Origin: Corynebacterium sphenisci DSM 44792
GTDB lineage: Bacteria > Actinomycetota > Actinomycetes > Mycobacteriales > Mycobacteriaceae
NCBI RefSeq assembly: GCF_001941505.1
Contig: NZ_CP009248.1
Span: forward strand, 2,356,001 to 2,420,000
Direction: 5' to 3'
Length of the DNA: 64,000 nucleotides
Made by a program: the position numbers and the translations under genes
Shown: one piece after another, positions 34,419-43,595 of the stretch
How positions within the stretch are numbered: the stretch's first letter is position 1
Layout: every line of letters begins with the position of its first letter
Notes under the pieces: generated by a model
What the model was told of the DNA's origin: nothing
Database searches by the model: none
Seen by the model: the letters and a program-made list of their open reading frames with translations, nothing else

Positions 34419-35699
34419 TCACCGCCGGTCCGGGTGGACCGGGACCCCGCGCCGCGGCGGCGCCACTGCGGTGTCGAAACGAGTGCTCGCCAACCGGCGT
34501 TCCGCGATGATGATGAGATCGAGAAGCTCATCGGCGAAGTACCCGCGGATCCCCTTCCCCACGGATCGGGAACGGAGGATCCCCGCATCGGCGAGCCGGT
34601 CCAGGCCGCCGCGCGCCGCGGTGGCGGACACCCCGTACTCCTCCGCCGCCACCGCGGCGGTGAGCACCGGGAGATCCGGCAGGCCGTCGAGGATTCGCAG
34701 ATCCACGGCATCGGCCCGCGGCTCCGCGGGAAGCCCCCGGGTGAGCCGATCCCGGCGGATCCGATCCCGCCAGTCCTCGCGCAGTTCGGCGAGTTCCCCG
34801 CTGAGCCGCTCCACCTGGTCGAGGGCCCCGGCCACGGCGTCGAGGAATACGCTCAGCCACCGGTCCACCCGATCCGGGAGCCCGTCATCGCGGTAGGCGG
34901 TGAGCCCCGCGATGTACTCCCGCGACCAGGTGCCGAGCACCATGCTCACCGGCAGCATCGCCACCGGCAGCAGATGCCGGCGGTGCAGCACCTCGTGGAT
35001 GAGCGCCCGGCCGATGCGGCCGTTGCCGTCGACGAAGGGGTGGATGGTCTCGAACTGGGCGTGCACGATCCCGGCCTGCAGCAGCGGACCATGGATGGAG
35101 CTGTTGAGGTAGTCGACGAGGTCCTGCATCAGGTCCGGCACCTCCGACGGGGGCGGGGGAACGTACGCCGCGTCGATCGGGTGCCAGTCCGAACCGCCGA
35201 TCCAGTTCTGCACGGTGCGGAGACCGGTCAGCCGCTCCTGGTCGAGCAGTCGGGCGTGCATGTCGACGATGTCCGCCACCGTCAGCGGGCGCGCGGGGTC
35301 GCCCGCGCCGAGTCCGCGCAGCACCGCCACGTTGCTCGCCACCAGGGCCGCCGTCCGGGAGAAACCCCCGACATTATCGCGGCCGACAAGCTCCGCGATG
35401 GCGACCTTGTCGGGGCCGGGGGTCATCCCCTCGATCTTCGATGAGGCCAGGGCCTCGGACCGGAGGAGGAACCTGGACACGCCCTCGATTCCCCGGGTGG
35501 CCCCCGGATGCCGTCCGGTGAGCTCGACGATCCGTGATTCCAGTTCCGCGGCCCGGGTGGCGACGGCCCTGCTCACCGGGGGTGTGGGCGAGTCGAGCCG
35601 ATCCGGGACATAGGCGAGGTACCGGCCGGCCTTCCTGGACCTCCGGGGCAACGCCGGCGCATCGGAGGGATACCACTTCTGCTCAACCCACTCGCCCAT
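34419..35699 (-). CDS. Fic/DOC family protein with N-terminal inhibitory motif
   Basis: Probable AMP- or NMP-transferase, 426 residues. The N-terminal helix SSKIEG (86-91) fits the inhibitory motif (S/T)xxxE(G/N) whose Glu blocks the ATP site. The Fic active site HPFVDGNGRIGR (220-231) is complete with catalytic H220. C-terminal residues ~345-405 look like a winged helix (LTAAVAAEEYGVSATAARGGLDRLADAGIL), so self-regulation on DNA is possible. The second of two adjacent ATGs is used because GGAGGAGG lies 5 bases before it. Two AT-rich interrupted palindromes lie upstream (35754-35933). Auto-inhibited class II Fic; target unknown. Lone gene, probably accessory. Confidence 0.9.
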   Translation of the reverse strand: MGEWVEQKWYPSDAPALPRRSRKAGRYLAYVPDRLDSPTPPVSRAVATRAAELESRIVELTGRHPGATRGIEGVSRFLLRSEALASSKIEGMTPGPDKVAIAELVGRDNVGGFSRTAALVASNVAVLRGLGAGDPARPLTVADIVDMHARLLDQERLTGLRTVQNWIGGSDWHPIDAAYVPPPPSEVPDLMQDLVDYLNSSIHGPLLQAGIVHAQFETIHPFVDGNGRIGRALIHEVLHRRHLLPVAMLPVSMVLGTWSREYIAGLTAYRDDGLPDRVDRWLSVFLDAVAGALDQVERLSGELAELREDWRDRIRRDRLTRGLPAEPRADAVDLRILDGLPDLPVLTAAVAAEEYGVSATAARGGLDRLADAGILRSRSVGKGIRGYFADELLDLIIIAERRLASTRFDTAVAPPRRGVPVHPDRR

Positions 35700-35753
35700 C
35701 ATCGCCTCCTCCAACGACTCCGGCACCACGCCATATGCGCTTGCCCTCAAACG

Positions 35754-35801
35754 AAGTTTAGTACCTTAAAGTTGCCCAGAGAAGGGGCTGGGCCAACTTT
35801 A
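35754..35801. repeat. Interrupted palindrome, copy 1 (upstream of fic)
   Basis: AAGTTTA, 6 bases later TAAAGTTG (35767-35774), 19 bases, then the inverted CAACTTTA (35794-35801). Same arrangement as copy 2. It is 52 bases from the Fic start and AT-rich in a very GC-rich surrounding. Confidence 0.75.
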
Positions 35802-35886
35802 TCCGCCACCGCCGCCTACGACCGATCCACCATGTGGTTCCGCGCGATGGGCTTCCGCACCTGGTCAATGGCCCGGACTCCCGGCC

Positions 35887-35933
35887 AAGTTTAGTGTCTA
35901 AAGTTGGCTCGACACCTCGGCGGGCCAACTTTA
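35887..35933. repeat. Interrupted palindrome, copy 2 (upstream of fic)
   Basis: AAGTTTA, 5 bases later TAAAGTTGGC, then the inverted GCCAACTTTA (perfect 10-bp arms; 19 bases between the 8-bp cores). Starts 133 bases from copy 1. Operator pair or ends of a small element; no transposase is present in the 275-base gap, which holds nothing else I can identify. Confidence 0.75.
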
Positions 35934-35974
35934 ACCGCCCACCGGCGGGGCCTCTCGGCGTAGTGCGGCAGGGC

Positions 35975-37417
35975 CTACTCCCGGCCGGGTTCGCCGGGGT
36001 CAACCTCGACCGGGCCGGCGAAGGGCCCGCCGCGGCGGCGCGGCCGGTCGGGTTCGCCCGGGGCGCCCGGGTCGCCGGGGGCGTGCCGGTCCCCCCACAC
36101 CTCCGGGGGCATCGCCGGATGCTCGGTGGTCGGCGGCAGGGTGGCCACCGCGGAGAGCCGGGACAGCCCGCACACCTGCAGCAGATCCACCACGATGGAG
36201 CGGCACTGGGCGAAGATCACCTGCTCGCTCAGCCCCACCCCGGCGATCGCGGCCGGATCCAGCCGGGCGGCGAGGATCCGCAGCCGGCGCACCGTCTCCT
36301 CCGCGGTGACCTGGCCCATCGGCGGCGCCGGCGGGGCCGTGGCCGCCGCCCCCCAGGCGGGCACCTCCGGCAGCTCCGGGACATCGTCGATCACCCGGCG
36401 CACCAGGTGGGTGCACCGGGCGGCCTCGTCGACCATGGCGATGAGCTCCGGATGCGCGGCCACCCCGTCCTCGCAGGCGGTGATCGCCCGCCGGGCGAGC
36501 ACCCGCACATTGCGCATCGCGTTGTCCGCGGGGTTGACGATCCGGGCCAGGGTGCGCAGCTGCCGGCGCCGGCCCCACCACACCGGGGAGACGTTGACCA
36601 GCTCCCGGCCGTCGGCGACCACCTGGGTCATCTCGGTGACCTCCGACTGGGAGGCCCGGCCGACCTGCAGCGCCGCCCGGATCCGGTCCACGTCGTCCTC
36701 GGCCAGGCCCCGGGCGACGTCGTAGAGGATGTCCGCGACCAGGTCCACCACCCGGGCGATGGAGCGCCGGGACTCCGCGATCGGGTTGCGCGGGATGATC
36801 GCCATCACCGCGATGCCGATGAGCCCGCCGACCAGGGCGTCCACCATCCGCTCATAGGAGATCCCGGACCCGGGCGGGATGATCGTGGCGATGAGCACCG
36901 CCGAGGAGGCCGCCTGGTTGACCACCAGCGGCCCCCGGCCGACGAAGACGCCGACCACCATGGCCACCAGCACGCCCACGGTGAGCTGCCACACCCCCGG
37001 CCCGAGCACCCCGATGATCAGGTCGCCGATGCCCACGCCCAGGGCGGCGCCGAGCACCAGCTCCACGGAGTGCTTCATCCGCGGGCCCCGGTTCATCACG
37101 GACATGGAGATGAACGCCGCCATCGGCGCGAAGAAGGGGCTGGCGTGGCCGAGCACGTCCAGGGCGACCCAGTAGGCCAGGCCCGCGGACAGCGCCGCCT
37201 GCACGATGAGCAGCCAGCGGGAGCGGATCCGCTCCAGCCCGTGCAGCGCCCGGGTGCGCGGCCGCATCCGGCGGCGCAGCGCCGCCGCCGCCCGGGAGGC
37301 CGGGTGCGCCGCGGCGTCGGCGTAGTCCTCCGGGGCGGGCCGCGCCCCGCCGCCGGGTCGGCCGGGGCCCTCCCCGGGCAGGTCGGCACCCGGATCCGGC
37401 CAGTCCCGCCGGCTCAT
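35975..37417 (-). CDS. FUSC family membrane protein (aromatic acid exporter-like)
   Basis: Inner-membrane protein of 480 residues. After a polar N-terminus of ~60 residues come about six hydrophobic helices between ~65 and 210 (RSRWLLIVQAALSAGLAYWVALDVLG, LVLGAALGVGIGDLIIGVLG, ALVGGLIGIAVMAIIPRNP), then a long cytoplasmic helical domain. This is half of the two-repeat FUSC layout. The C-terminal 45 residues are Pro/Gly-rich. Substrate unknown. It follows the DUF3151 gene by 13 bases, so both are likely one transcript. Confidence 0.82.
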   Translation of the reverse strand: MSRRDWPDPGADLPGEGPGRPGGGARPAPEDYADAAAHPASRAAAALRRRMRPRTRALHGLERIRSRWLLIVQAALSAGLAYWVALDVLGHASPFFAPMAAFISMSVMNRGPRMKHSVELVLGAALGVGIGDLIIGVLGPGVWQLTVGVLVAMVVGVFVGRGPLVVNQAASSAVLIATIIPPGSGISYERMVDALVGGLIGIAVMAIIPRNPIAESRRSIARVVDLVADILYDVARGLAEDDVDRIRAALQVGRASQSEVTEMTQVVADGRELVNVSPVWWGRRRQLRTLARIVNPADNAMRNVRVLARRAITACEDGVAAHPELIAMVDEAARCTHLVRRVIDDVPELPEVPAWGAAATAPPAPPMGQVTAEETVRRLRILAARLDPAAIAGVGLSEQVIFAQCRSIVVDLLQVCGLSRLSAVATLPPTTEHPAMPPEVWGDRHAPGDPGAPGEPDRPRRRGGPFAGPVEVDPGEPGRE

Positions 37418-37430
37418 CGGCCCGCCCCGG

Positions 37431-37826
37431 TCACGGCAGGCCCAGCGCGTCCACCGCGGACTGGTCGCAGTCGCGCAGCAGCGCCAGGCAGCGCTCGTAC
37501 TCGGGCTCCTCCCCGATCTCCCGGGCGGCCCGGGCCAGGGCGGCGATGGCGCGCAGCACCCCCCGGTTGGGTTCATGATCCCAGGGCACCGGGCCGAAGC
37601 CCTTCCAGCCGTTGCCGCGCAGCCGGTCCAGGCCCCGGTGGTAGCCGGTGCGCGCGTAGGCGTAGGCCTCGATGGGGCGGGCCCCGGCCAGCGCCGCCTC
37701 GGCGAGATCCGCCCAGGAGGCCGAATCCAGGGGGTTGGCCCGGATCCGCTGCTCCGGGTCGGCGCCGGCGACGTCGAGGGCGGGCAGCCGCACGGGATCG
37801 GGGGCGAGCATGTCCTTGAACTCCAT
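37431..37826 (-). CDS. DUF3151 family protein
   Basis: Small actinobacterial protein of 131 residues of unknown function. The conserved run SASWADLAEAALAGARPIEAYAYARTGYHRGLDRLRGNGWKG and the C-terminal CLALLRDCDQSAVDALGLP identify the family. No membrane or secretion signal. It is downstream of fba, separated by a terminator, and upstream of the FUSC gene. Confidence 0.85.
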   Translation of the reverse strand: MEFKDMLAPDPVRLPALDVAGADPEQRIRANPLDSASWADLAEAALAGARPIEAYAYARTGYHRGLDRLRGNGWKGFGPVPWDHEPNRGVLRAIAALARAAREIGEEPEYERCLALLRDCDQSAVDALGLP

Positions 37827-37911
37827 GCCCCCATTGTGCGCGACGCGGCCGCGGCGCGGCGACCCCCGCTGCGGGGTGCGCCGCGGCCGCGGCCGCGATC
37901 GGGGCCGCATC

Positions 37912-37945
37912 CGCCCGGGGCGGCCCTGCTCGGCCGCCCCGGGCG
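37912..37945 (-). terminator. Stem-loop after fba
   Basis: Arms CGCCCGGGGCGGCC (37912-37925) and GGCCGCCCCGGGCG (37932-37945), perfect 14-bp stem, 6-base loop, 8 bases after the fba stop. Confidence 0.75.
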
Positions 37946-37953
37946 CGGGCGGG

Positions 37954-38988
37954 CTACTTGCTCACCGAGGTGCCCACCGAGTGCAGGTCCTGGCAGGCCT
38001 CGACGACGCGCTCGGCCATGCCCTGCTCCGCCTTCTTCAGGTAGGAGCGCGGGTCGTAGACCTTCTTGTTGCCGACCTCGCCGTCGATCTTCAGCACCCC
38101 GTCGTAGTTGGCGAACATGTGCGAGACGATCGGGCGGGTGAAGGCGTACTGGGTGTCGGTGTCCACGTTCATCTTGATCACGCCGTAGCGCAGCGCCTCC
38201 TCGATCTTCTCCTTCTCGGAGCCGGAGCCGCCGTGGAAGACGAAGTCGAAGGGCTGCTCGCCCTCGGCCAGGCCGAGCTTCTTGACCGCGGTCTTCTGGC
38301 CCATGTCGAGCACCTCGGGGCGCAGCTTGACGTTGCCCGGCTTGTACACGCCGTGCACGTTGCCGAAGGTGGCGGCCAGCAGGTAGCGGCCGTTCTCCCC
38401 GGTGCCCAGGGCGTCCACGGTCTTCTCGAAGTCCTCGGCGGTGGTGTAGAGGTTCGCGCCGGCCTTGGCCTGCACGCCGTCCTCCTCGCCGCCGACCACG
38501 CCGATCTCGATCTCCAGGATGATGTTCGCCGCGCGGGCCTTGGCGAGCAGCTCCTGGGCGATCTCCAGGTTCTCGTCGATCGGCACCGCGGAGCCGTCCC
38601 ACATGTGGGACTGGAACAGCGGCAGCTCACCGCGGTCCACCCGCTCCTGGGAGATGGCGATCAGGGGGCGCACGAACTCGTCGAGCACCTCCTTCTGGCA
38701 GTGGTCGGTGTGCAGGGCCACGTTGACCCCGTAGTGCTTCGCGGCCTCATGCGCGAAGGCGGCCAGGGCGCAGGCGCCGGCGACCTTGTTCTTCACGCTG
38801 AGCCCGGAGCCGAACTCGGAGCCCCCCGTGGAGAACTGGATGATCCCGTCGGACTCGGCCTCCGCGAACCCGCGCAGCGCCGCGTTGATGGTCTCCGAGG
38901 AGGTGCAGTTGATGGCCGGGTAGGCGAAACCGCCCTTCTTGGCCTTGTCGAGCATCTCGTTGTAGACCTCGGGAGTGGCGATGGGCAT
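37954..38988 (-). CDS. fba: Fructose-bisphosphate aldolase, class II
   Basis: Zinc-dependent aldolase of glycolysis and gluconeogenesis, 344 residues. Zn ligands and active site are visible in VALHTDHC, LEIEIGVVGGEEDG (with Glu), GNVHGVYKPG and FHGGSGSEKE. MNVDTDTQYAFTRP is typical of the class IIA actinobacterial type. GGAGG about 10 bases before the ATG. A CATAAT -10 lies at 39051-39046 on the minus strand. Confidence 0.96.
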   Translation of the reverse strand: MPIATPEVYNEMLDKAKKGGFAYPAINCTSSETINAALRGFAEAESDGIIQFSTGGSEFGSGLSVKNKVAGACALAAFAHEAAKHYGVNVALHTDHCQKEVLDEFVRPLIAISQERVDRGELPLFQSHMWDGSAVPIDENLEIAQELLAKARAANIILEIEIGVVGGEEDGVQAKAGANLYTTAEDFEKTVDALGTGENGRYLLAATFGNVHGVYKPGNVKLRPEVLDMGQKTAVKKLGLAEGEQPFDFVFHGGSGSEKEKIEEALRYGVIKMNVDTDTQYAFTRPIVSHMFANYDGVLKIDGEVGNKKVYDPRSYLKKAEQGMAERVVEACQDLHSVGTSVSK

Positions 38989-39116
38989 GTGGTGCTACCT
39001 CCGGTAATGAAAGACTCGGGCGCACGTCGGCGCCCCCTGGGCTCGATTATGCCCGCGTCCGCGATTCCCGGCATCCGCCGCCGCCCGGCCAGCCCCGGCC
39101 GCCCGATCCCGGGCGG

Positions 39117-40064
39117 CTACCGGTCCCGCCCGGGCGCCCCGGCCGCGTCCTCCCCGGCGCGGGCGAGCACCTCCACCGCCACCGCCAGATCCTCCCAGCC
39201 CTGGCCGGCGGTCTTGAACACCACCGGCCGATCGCGGGCGGCCAGGCGCAGCGCCAGCGCCCGGTCCCGGACCACCTCCGCCATGGTGCACCACGCCCCG
39301 TCCGCCAGGTGGCCCTCGGCGATCGCCAGGGCGATGTCCCCGCATTCCTCCCGGGCCGGGCCGGCGGCCTCCACGATCACGCTCGCCCGCGCCATCAGCT
39401 CCCCGGGCAGCTCCCGGCGCTCCGGGTGATGCGCGCCCACGGCCACCACCACCGCCGAATCGGCGACCTCGGCGGAGTCGAGCACCGGCGCCGCGGCGGA
39501 GGTGGCGCACAGGATCAGGTCCGCGCCCCCGGGGATCCGGTCGGCGACCCGGTGCGGCACCGGGCAGGCCACCTCCCGCGGGGTGCGCGCGACGAAGACG
39601 ATCTCCACCGGGTCGAAGAGCTCGGCGGCGCCGAGCGCGTGGTGGACGCCCTGCGGCCCGGTGCCGATGACCGCCACCCGCAGCGGCCGGCCGGGGTCCC
39701 GGCGCGCCTGCACCACCTCGAGCACCCCGGCGAAGCTCACCGCGGGGGTGCGCAGCTCGGTGAGCGCCGCGCCCTCGATGAGCGCCAGCGGGGTGAGCGT
39801 GCCCCCGGCGAAGAGCAGGTAGCCGCCCTGGATGGCGGGCAGCCCGCGGTCGGGGTTGCCCGGCGCGGCGGTGAGCACCTTGCAGCCGGCGTGGTCCCGG
39901 GAGGCCGAGGGCATCAGCAGCAGCTGCCCGCCGGGGGCCCCGGCCCGGGAGCGCGGCGCGTCCGCGTCCGGCTCCACCCCGTCGAGCAGGGCCTCGCGCA
40001 GCACGTAGGCGGCGCGGCCCACGCTGAGCGAGCGGTGCACGGTCTCGGCGTCGATGAATCGCAT
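39117..40064 (-). CDS. Ornithine cyclodeaminase / mu-crystallin family protein
   Basis: NAD(P)-binding protein of 315 residues. Rossmann motif VAVIGTGPQGVHHALGAAELF lies near residue 130; the N-terminal part has KVLTAAPGNPDRGLPAIQGGYLLF, matching the family's substrate domain. Members act as ornithine or alanine/lysine-type imine dehydrogenases, so the exact reaction is open. Start MRFIDAE chosen (an ATG three codons upstream is possible). Same strand as the GH76 gene, 54 bases downstream of it. Confidence 0.83.
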   Translation of the reverse strand: MRFIDAETVHRSLSVGRAAYVLREALLDGVEPDADAPRSRAGAPGGQLLLMPSASRDHAGCKVLTAAPGNPDRGLPAIQGGYLLFAGGTLTPLALIEGAALTELRTPAVSFAGVLEVVQARRDPGRPLRVAVIGTGPQGVHHALGAAELFDPVEIVFVARTPREVACPVPHRVADRIPGGADLILCATSAAAPVLDSAEVADSAVVVAVGAHHPERRELPGELMARASVIVEAAGPAREECGDIALAIAEGHLADGAWCTMAEVVRDRALALRLAARDRPVVFKTAGQGWEDLAVAVEVLARAGEDAAGAPGRDR

Positions 40065-40118
40065 GCGCCCCACGCTACCGAGTCCGCCGGGGCCGGCCGG
40101 GGCGACGCCGGCGGCGGG

Positions 40119-41354
40119 CTACCGGGCCGGCCCGCCGGCCGGATCCGGGCCGCCCTCGCCGGAGGGCGGCGGGTCCCCGGGATCCTCGGCGCGCACGGAG
40201 AAGGCGGACACCGCCGCGGCGGCCTCCATCAGCATCCAGCCGGAGAGCTGGGTGGACAGGTCGCGTTCGCGCACCTTGGAGGAGTGCACCGCCCCGCCCA
40301 CCGAGGCGGCGACCAGGCCGCCGCCCTGCGGGAAGGAGGCGTCGGCGGTCCAGTCCGCGGGGAACAGCGGCAGCCCGTCGACCTCGAGCCGGTGCTGCCA
40401 GGCGGCCTCGGCGGTGCACAGCACCAGCCGCCGGCAGATCCGGCGGGTGGCCCGGCTCATCCGGTCGTCATCGGGCAGCCCGGTGGCGGCCAGCGCCAGG
40501 TAGCGGATCAGGATCCCGTTGAACAGGCCCCCGTCGCCCCCGCCGCCGCCGGCGATCACGTTGCCCGGGGTGGCCAGGTGCCGGGCCACCGCGTGCACCA
40601 GGTTGTGCACCCGGGTGAGGTAGCGGGCGGCGCGCTCGCGCTCCCCGCGGCCGCGCAGCGCCAGGGCGATCTCCAGGCAGGCGCCGATCATCACGCCCTG
40701 GTTGTAGGTGTAGATCCGGCGTACCGTCTCCGGCCCGGCCGCGGAGAGCCGGATGCCGTCCATGACCAGCCCGTCATCGTCGATCAGGGTGTCGAAGACC
40801 CAGTCCACCAGGGACCGCGCCTCGTCGAGGCGGCCCTGCCGGGCGAAGGCGATCGCCGCCGGGCCGTTGGCGGGCACGTTGAGGAACACGTCGCCCTCCC
40901 GCCAGGGCAGCACCCCGGCATCCGGGTCGATGCCGTCGAGCAGGGCCCGGTGCAGCCGGGCCGCCGAGCGCCGCGGCCGGCGCCGGCCGAGCAGCGCATC
41001 GGCCCGGCCCAGGGCCAGGGCCAGCCAGGCCCGATCGTCGTAGTAGCGGTTCGCCGCCACCGGGGCGAGGTTGCGCACCCGGATCCCGCGGATGGTGTCG
41101 CGCACCGCGCGGGCCTTCTCCTTCGAGGGCAGCCGCCGGCCGGCGTCGACCAGGCAGTCCAGGTAATGCGCCTGCCACCAGTAGTTCCAGTTCACGAAGA
41201 GCTTGTGCCGGGTCGGCGCCGGCCAGCTCACCACGGCGAGGTTGGTGCGCGGCAGCGCCCACAGCCGGGAGGCGTGCCGGTCCCGGATCGCCTGCTCGGC
41301 CATGTCCGCCCGGTAGGCCCAGTTCTCCGCCTCCGCGCGGGTCGGTCCCATCAT
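40119..41354 (-). CDS. Glycoside hydrolase family 76 protein
   Basis: (alpha/alpha)6-barrel enzyme of 411 residues, related to alpha-1,6-mannanases. The family features are NYWWQAHYLDCLVDAGRR, the paired acidic motif NRYYDDRAWLALALGRA (catalytic Asp-Asp, near residue 105), and YTYNQGVMIGACLEIALAL. No signal peptide is seen, so it is apparently cytoplasmic, unlike secreted mannanases; a role on lipomannan-type glycans or intracellular mannosides is only inference. ATG at 41354 preferred over a GTG three codons upstream because AGGAAAGG lies ~10 bases before it. Confidence 0.83.
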   Translation of the reverse strand: MMGPTRAEAENWAYRADMAEQAIRDRHASRLWALPRTNLAVVSWPAPTRHKLFVNWNYWWQAHYLDCLVDAGRRLPSKEKARAVRDTIRGIRVRNLAPVAANRYYDDRAWLALALGRADALLGRRRPRRSAARLHRALLDGIDPDAGVLPWREGDVFLNVPANGPAAIAFARQGRLDEARSLVDWVFDTLIDDDGLVMDGIRLSAAGPETVRRIYTYNQGVMIGACLEIALALRGRGERERAARYLTRVHNLVHAVARHLATPGNVIAGGGGGDGGLFNGILIRYLALAATGLPDDDRMSRATRRICRRLVLCTAEAAWQHRLEVDGLPLFPADWTADASFPQGGGLVAASVGGAVHSSKVRERDLSTQLSGWMLMEAAAAVSAFSVRAEDPGDPPPSGEGGPDPAGGPAR

Positions 41355-41508
41355 CGACGCCACCCCTTTCCTGCTGCGCAGCGGACCCGGCGCCCCGCCC
41401 GGGCGGCGCCGCCGGGGGTGGCGCCGGGCGTGGCGGGGGCTGAGCCCAGCATAACCATCTCAACCACGTTTACCACGGTGGGGGCGGCCCGGCCTCGCGC
41501 CGGCCGGC

Positions 41509-42180
41509 TCACCAGGCCGACCGGGGATCGGCGTGCTCGCGCACCCAGGCGTGCATAGCGATACCCGCGGCCACCCCGGCGTTGATGGACCGGGTGGAGC
41601 CGTACTGGGCGATGGACACGGTGAGATCCGCCCCGGCCCGGGCCGCCGGGGTCACCCCCGGGCCCTCCTGGCCGAAGAGCAGCATCGTCTCCCGGGGCAG
41701 CCGGGTGGCCTCCAGGGGCACCGAACCGGGCACGTTGTCCACCGCCACCACCGCCAGGCCGCGCTCCCGGGCCCAGGCCACCGCGGCGGCCACGTCGGCG
41801 TGGTGCAGCAGATGCTGGTAGCGGTCGGTGACCATCGCCCCGCGCCGGTTCCAGCGGCGCCGGCCGATGATGTGCACCGCCGCCGCGGCGAAGGCGTTCG
41901 CGGTGCGCACCACGGTGCCGATGTTGGCGTCGTGGCCGAAGTTCTCGATCGCGATGTGCAGCGGGTGCCGGCGGGCGTCGATGTCGGCGATGATCGCCTC
42001 CCGCCGCCAGTACCGGTAGGCGTCGACCACGTTGCGCCGGTCGCCCCCGGCGAGCAGCTCCGGGTCGTAGCGGGGGTCCTGCGGCACCGGGGTCCCGGGA
42101 TGCTCCTCCGCCCAGGGGCCCACCCCCACCCGAGGCTCGCCCCATTCGGTGGGCCCGGGCCCGGGGGTCGGCGCGGTCAC
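41509..42180 (-). CDS. SpoU (TrmH) family RNA 2'-O-methyltransferase
   Basis: Knotted SAM-dependent methyltransferase of 223 residues. SPOUT motifs: ENFGHDANIGTVVRTANAFA (motif 1), LLFGQEGPGVTP (motif 2) and STRSINAGVAAGIAMHAWV (motif 3). The RNA target (tRNA or rRNA) cannot be told. Starts with GTG that overlaps the preceding stop as GTGA. Last gene of the pyrE unit. Confidence 0.9.
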   Translation of the reverse strand: MTAPTPGPGPTEWGEPRVGVGPWAEEHPGTPVPQDPRYDPELLAGGDRRNVVDAYRYWRREAIIADIDARRHPLHIAIENFGHDANIGTVVRTANAFAAAAVHIIGRRRWNRRGAMVTDRYQHLLHHADVAAAVAWARERGLAVVAVDNVPGSVPLEATRLPRETMLLFGQEGPGVTPAARAGADLTVSIAQYGSTRSINAGVAAGIAMHAWVREHADPRSAW

Positions 42181-42998
42181 CGGCGACCCCCCTCGGCGCG
42201 GGCCTCCTCGGCGCGGGCCAGGCCGTCGACGAGCAGCAGCTGCGCGGTGGCGTAGGTGTCCATCACCGCCGCGTCCAGCAGCCGGGCGGCGGCCGAGCCG
42301 GGGTCGGCGAGGGCGGCGCGGGCCAGCAGCAGCCCGTCGGAGAGCAGGAACAGGTTCGCCCCGGCGCCGATGCCGTGCCGGGCGTCGGCCCGCGGCAACG
42401 GGGTCGCGGCAAGGTCCGCCGGCCCGGCGCCGGCGAGCAGCGCCCGGTCGTCGCCGAGCGCGGAGCTGGCCGCCAGCACCGCCCCGTAGCCGAGCGCCGC
42501 CGGCAGCAGCGCCGGGGCGCGGCGGGCGACCAGCGCGGCCGCGCCCGCCCAGGCCAGCGCCCGCGGCAGCGCCCGCGCCGGGGCGTGCCGGGCCCCGGCC
42601 CGGTGCATCAGCCACTGGTGGAGGGCGTGCGCCCCGGCGAAGGGCACCGCGCCCCGGTTGAGGTCCGGGCGCTCCGGCAGCAGCACCAGATCCCCCGCCC
42701 AGGCCAGGCCCAGCCCGGTGAGCAGCGCGCCCGCCCCGGGGGCGCCGATCCGGCGGCGCCGGCGCAGCACGGAGCCGGCCAGCAGCGGCATGAGCAGCGT
42801 CTTGGACACCCGGCGGGGCCGCTCCAGGCCCAGCGCCGAGGAGGCCACGCAGGTCGCGTGCGCGGCGAGGTAGCCGGCCCGCTCGGGCTCCCGCCCGGCG
42901 CGGGCCACCGCCGCCCCGGCGGCCCCGGCCGCGGAGGCCGCCCGGCCGGGCAGATCGGCCCGGGCGAGCAGCCCGGCGCGGCGGTCGCCCCGCGCCAT
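42177..42998 (-). CDS. YhhN/TMEM86 family membrane protein (lysoplasmalogenase-like)
   Basis: Membrane protein of 273 residues with about eight short hydrophobic segments. Family marks: RVSKTLLMPLLAGSVL, GLAWAGDLVLLPE and the late NLFLLSDGLLLARAAL. The family hydrolyses lysoplasmalogens in animals; corynebacteria have no plasmalogens known to me, so the real substrate is open. Overlaps pyrE by one base (TGATG) and the SpoU gene by four. Confidence 0.78.
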   Translation of the reverse strand: MARGDRRAGLLARADLPGRAASAAGAAGAAVARAGREPERAGYLAAHATCVASSALGLERPRRVSKTLLMPLLAGSVLRRRRRIGAPGAGALLTGLGLAWAGDLVLLPERPDLNRGAVPFAGAHALHQWLMHRAGARHAPARALPRALAWAGAAALVARRAPALLPAALGYGAVLAASSALGDDRALLAGAGPADLAATPLPRADARHGIGAGANLFLLSDGLLLARAALADPGSAAARLLDAAVMDTYATAQLLLVDGLARAEEARAEGGRR

Positions 42999-43552
42999 CA
43001 GGCCAGGCCCAGGTCGGACAGGCCGAGCAGGTGCCGGTACTCCAGGCCGGCCTCGCGGATCACGTCCGCCGCCCCGGTGGCCCGGTCCACCACGGTGGCC
43101 ACCCCGACCACCTCGGCGCCGGCCTCGCGCAGCGCGGCGACCGCGGTGAGCGGGGAGTTGCCGGTGGTGGTGGTGTCCTCCACGACGAGCACCCGGGCCC
43201 CGGCGACGTCGGCGCCCTCGATCCGGCGCTGCATGCCGTGCCGCTTGGCCTCCTTGCGCACCACGAAGGCGTCGATGTCCCGGCCGGGGGCGTGCAGCAC
43301 GGCGGCGGCCACCGGGTCCGCGCCGAGGGTGAGCCCGCCGACGGCGGCGTAGTCCCAGTCGGCGGTGAGCTCGCGCAGCAGCGCGCCGATGAGCGGCGCG
43401 GCCTCGTGCTGCAGGGTGGCCCGGCGCAGGTCGACGTAGTAGTCGGCCTCCTTGCCGGAGGACAGGGTGACCCGGCCGTGCACCACGGCCAGGTCCCGGA
43501 CGAGTTCCGCGAGGCGGCGGCGGGCGGCCTCGTCGACGGCGGGTGCGTTCAT
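42998..43552 (-). CDS. pyrE: Orotate phosphoribosyltransferase
   Basis: Converts orotate and PRPP to OMP in pyrimidine synthesis, 184 residues. PRPP-binding motif ARVLVVEDTTTTGNSPLTAV, substrate loop LSSGKEADYYVDLRR, flexible loop VVRKEAKRHGMQRRIEG. GGAGG is 5-8 bases before ATG. It follows the acidic membrane-anchored protein gene by 43 bases. Confidence 0.95.
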   Translation of the reverse strand: MNAPAVDEAARRRLAELVRDLAVVHGRVTLSSGKEADYYVDLRRATLQHEAAPLIGALLRELTADWDYAAVGGLTLGADPVAAAVLHAPGRDIDAFVVRKEAKRHGMQRRIEGADVAGARVLVVEDTTTTGNSPLTAVAALREAGAEVVGVATVVDRATGAADVIREAGLEYRHLLGLSDLGLA

Positions 43553-43595
43553 GGGCTCCTCCTGTGTCGGCGGCGGCCTTCGCCGCCGGGGACGA

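Noticed and set aside
35758..36003. Small minus-strand reading frame of 81 codons upstream of fic
   Set aside because: It is formed by the two AT-rich palindromes and the GC-rich filler between them; no ribosome site and no protein-like composition.
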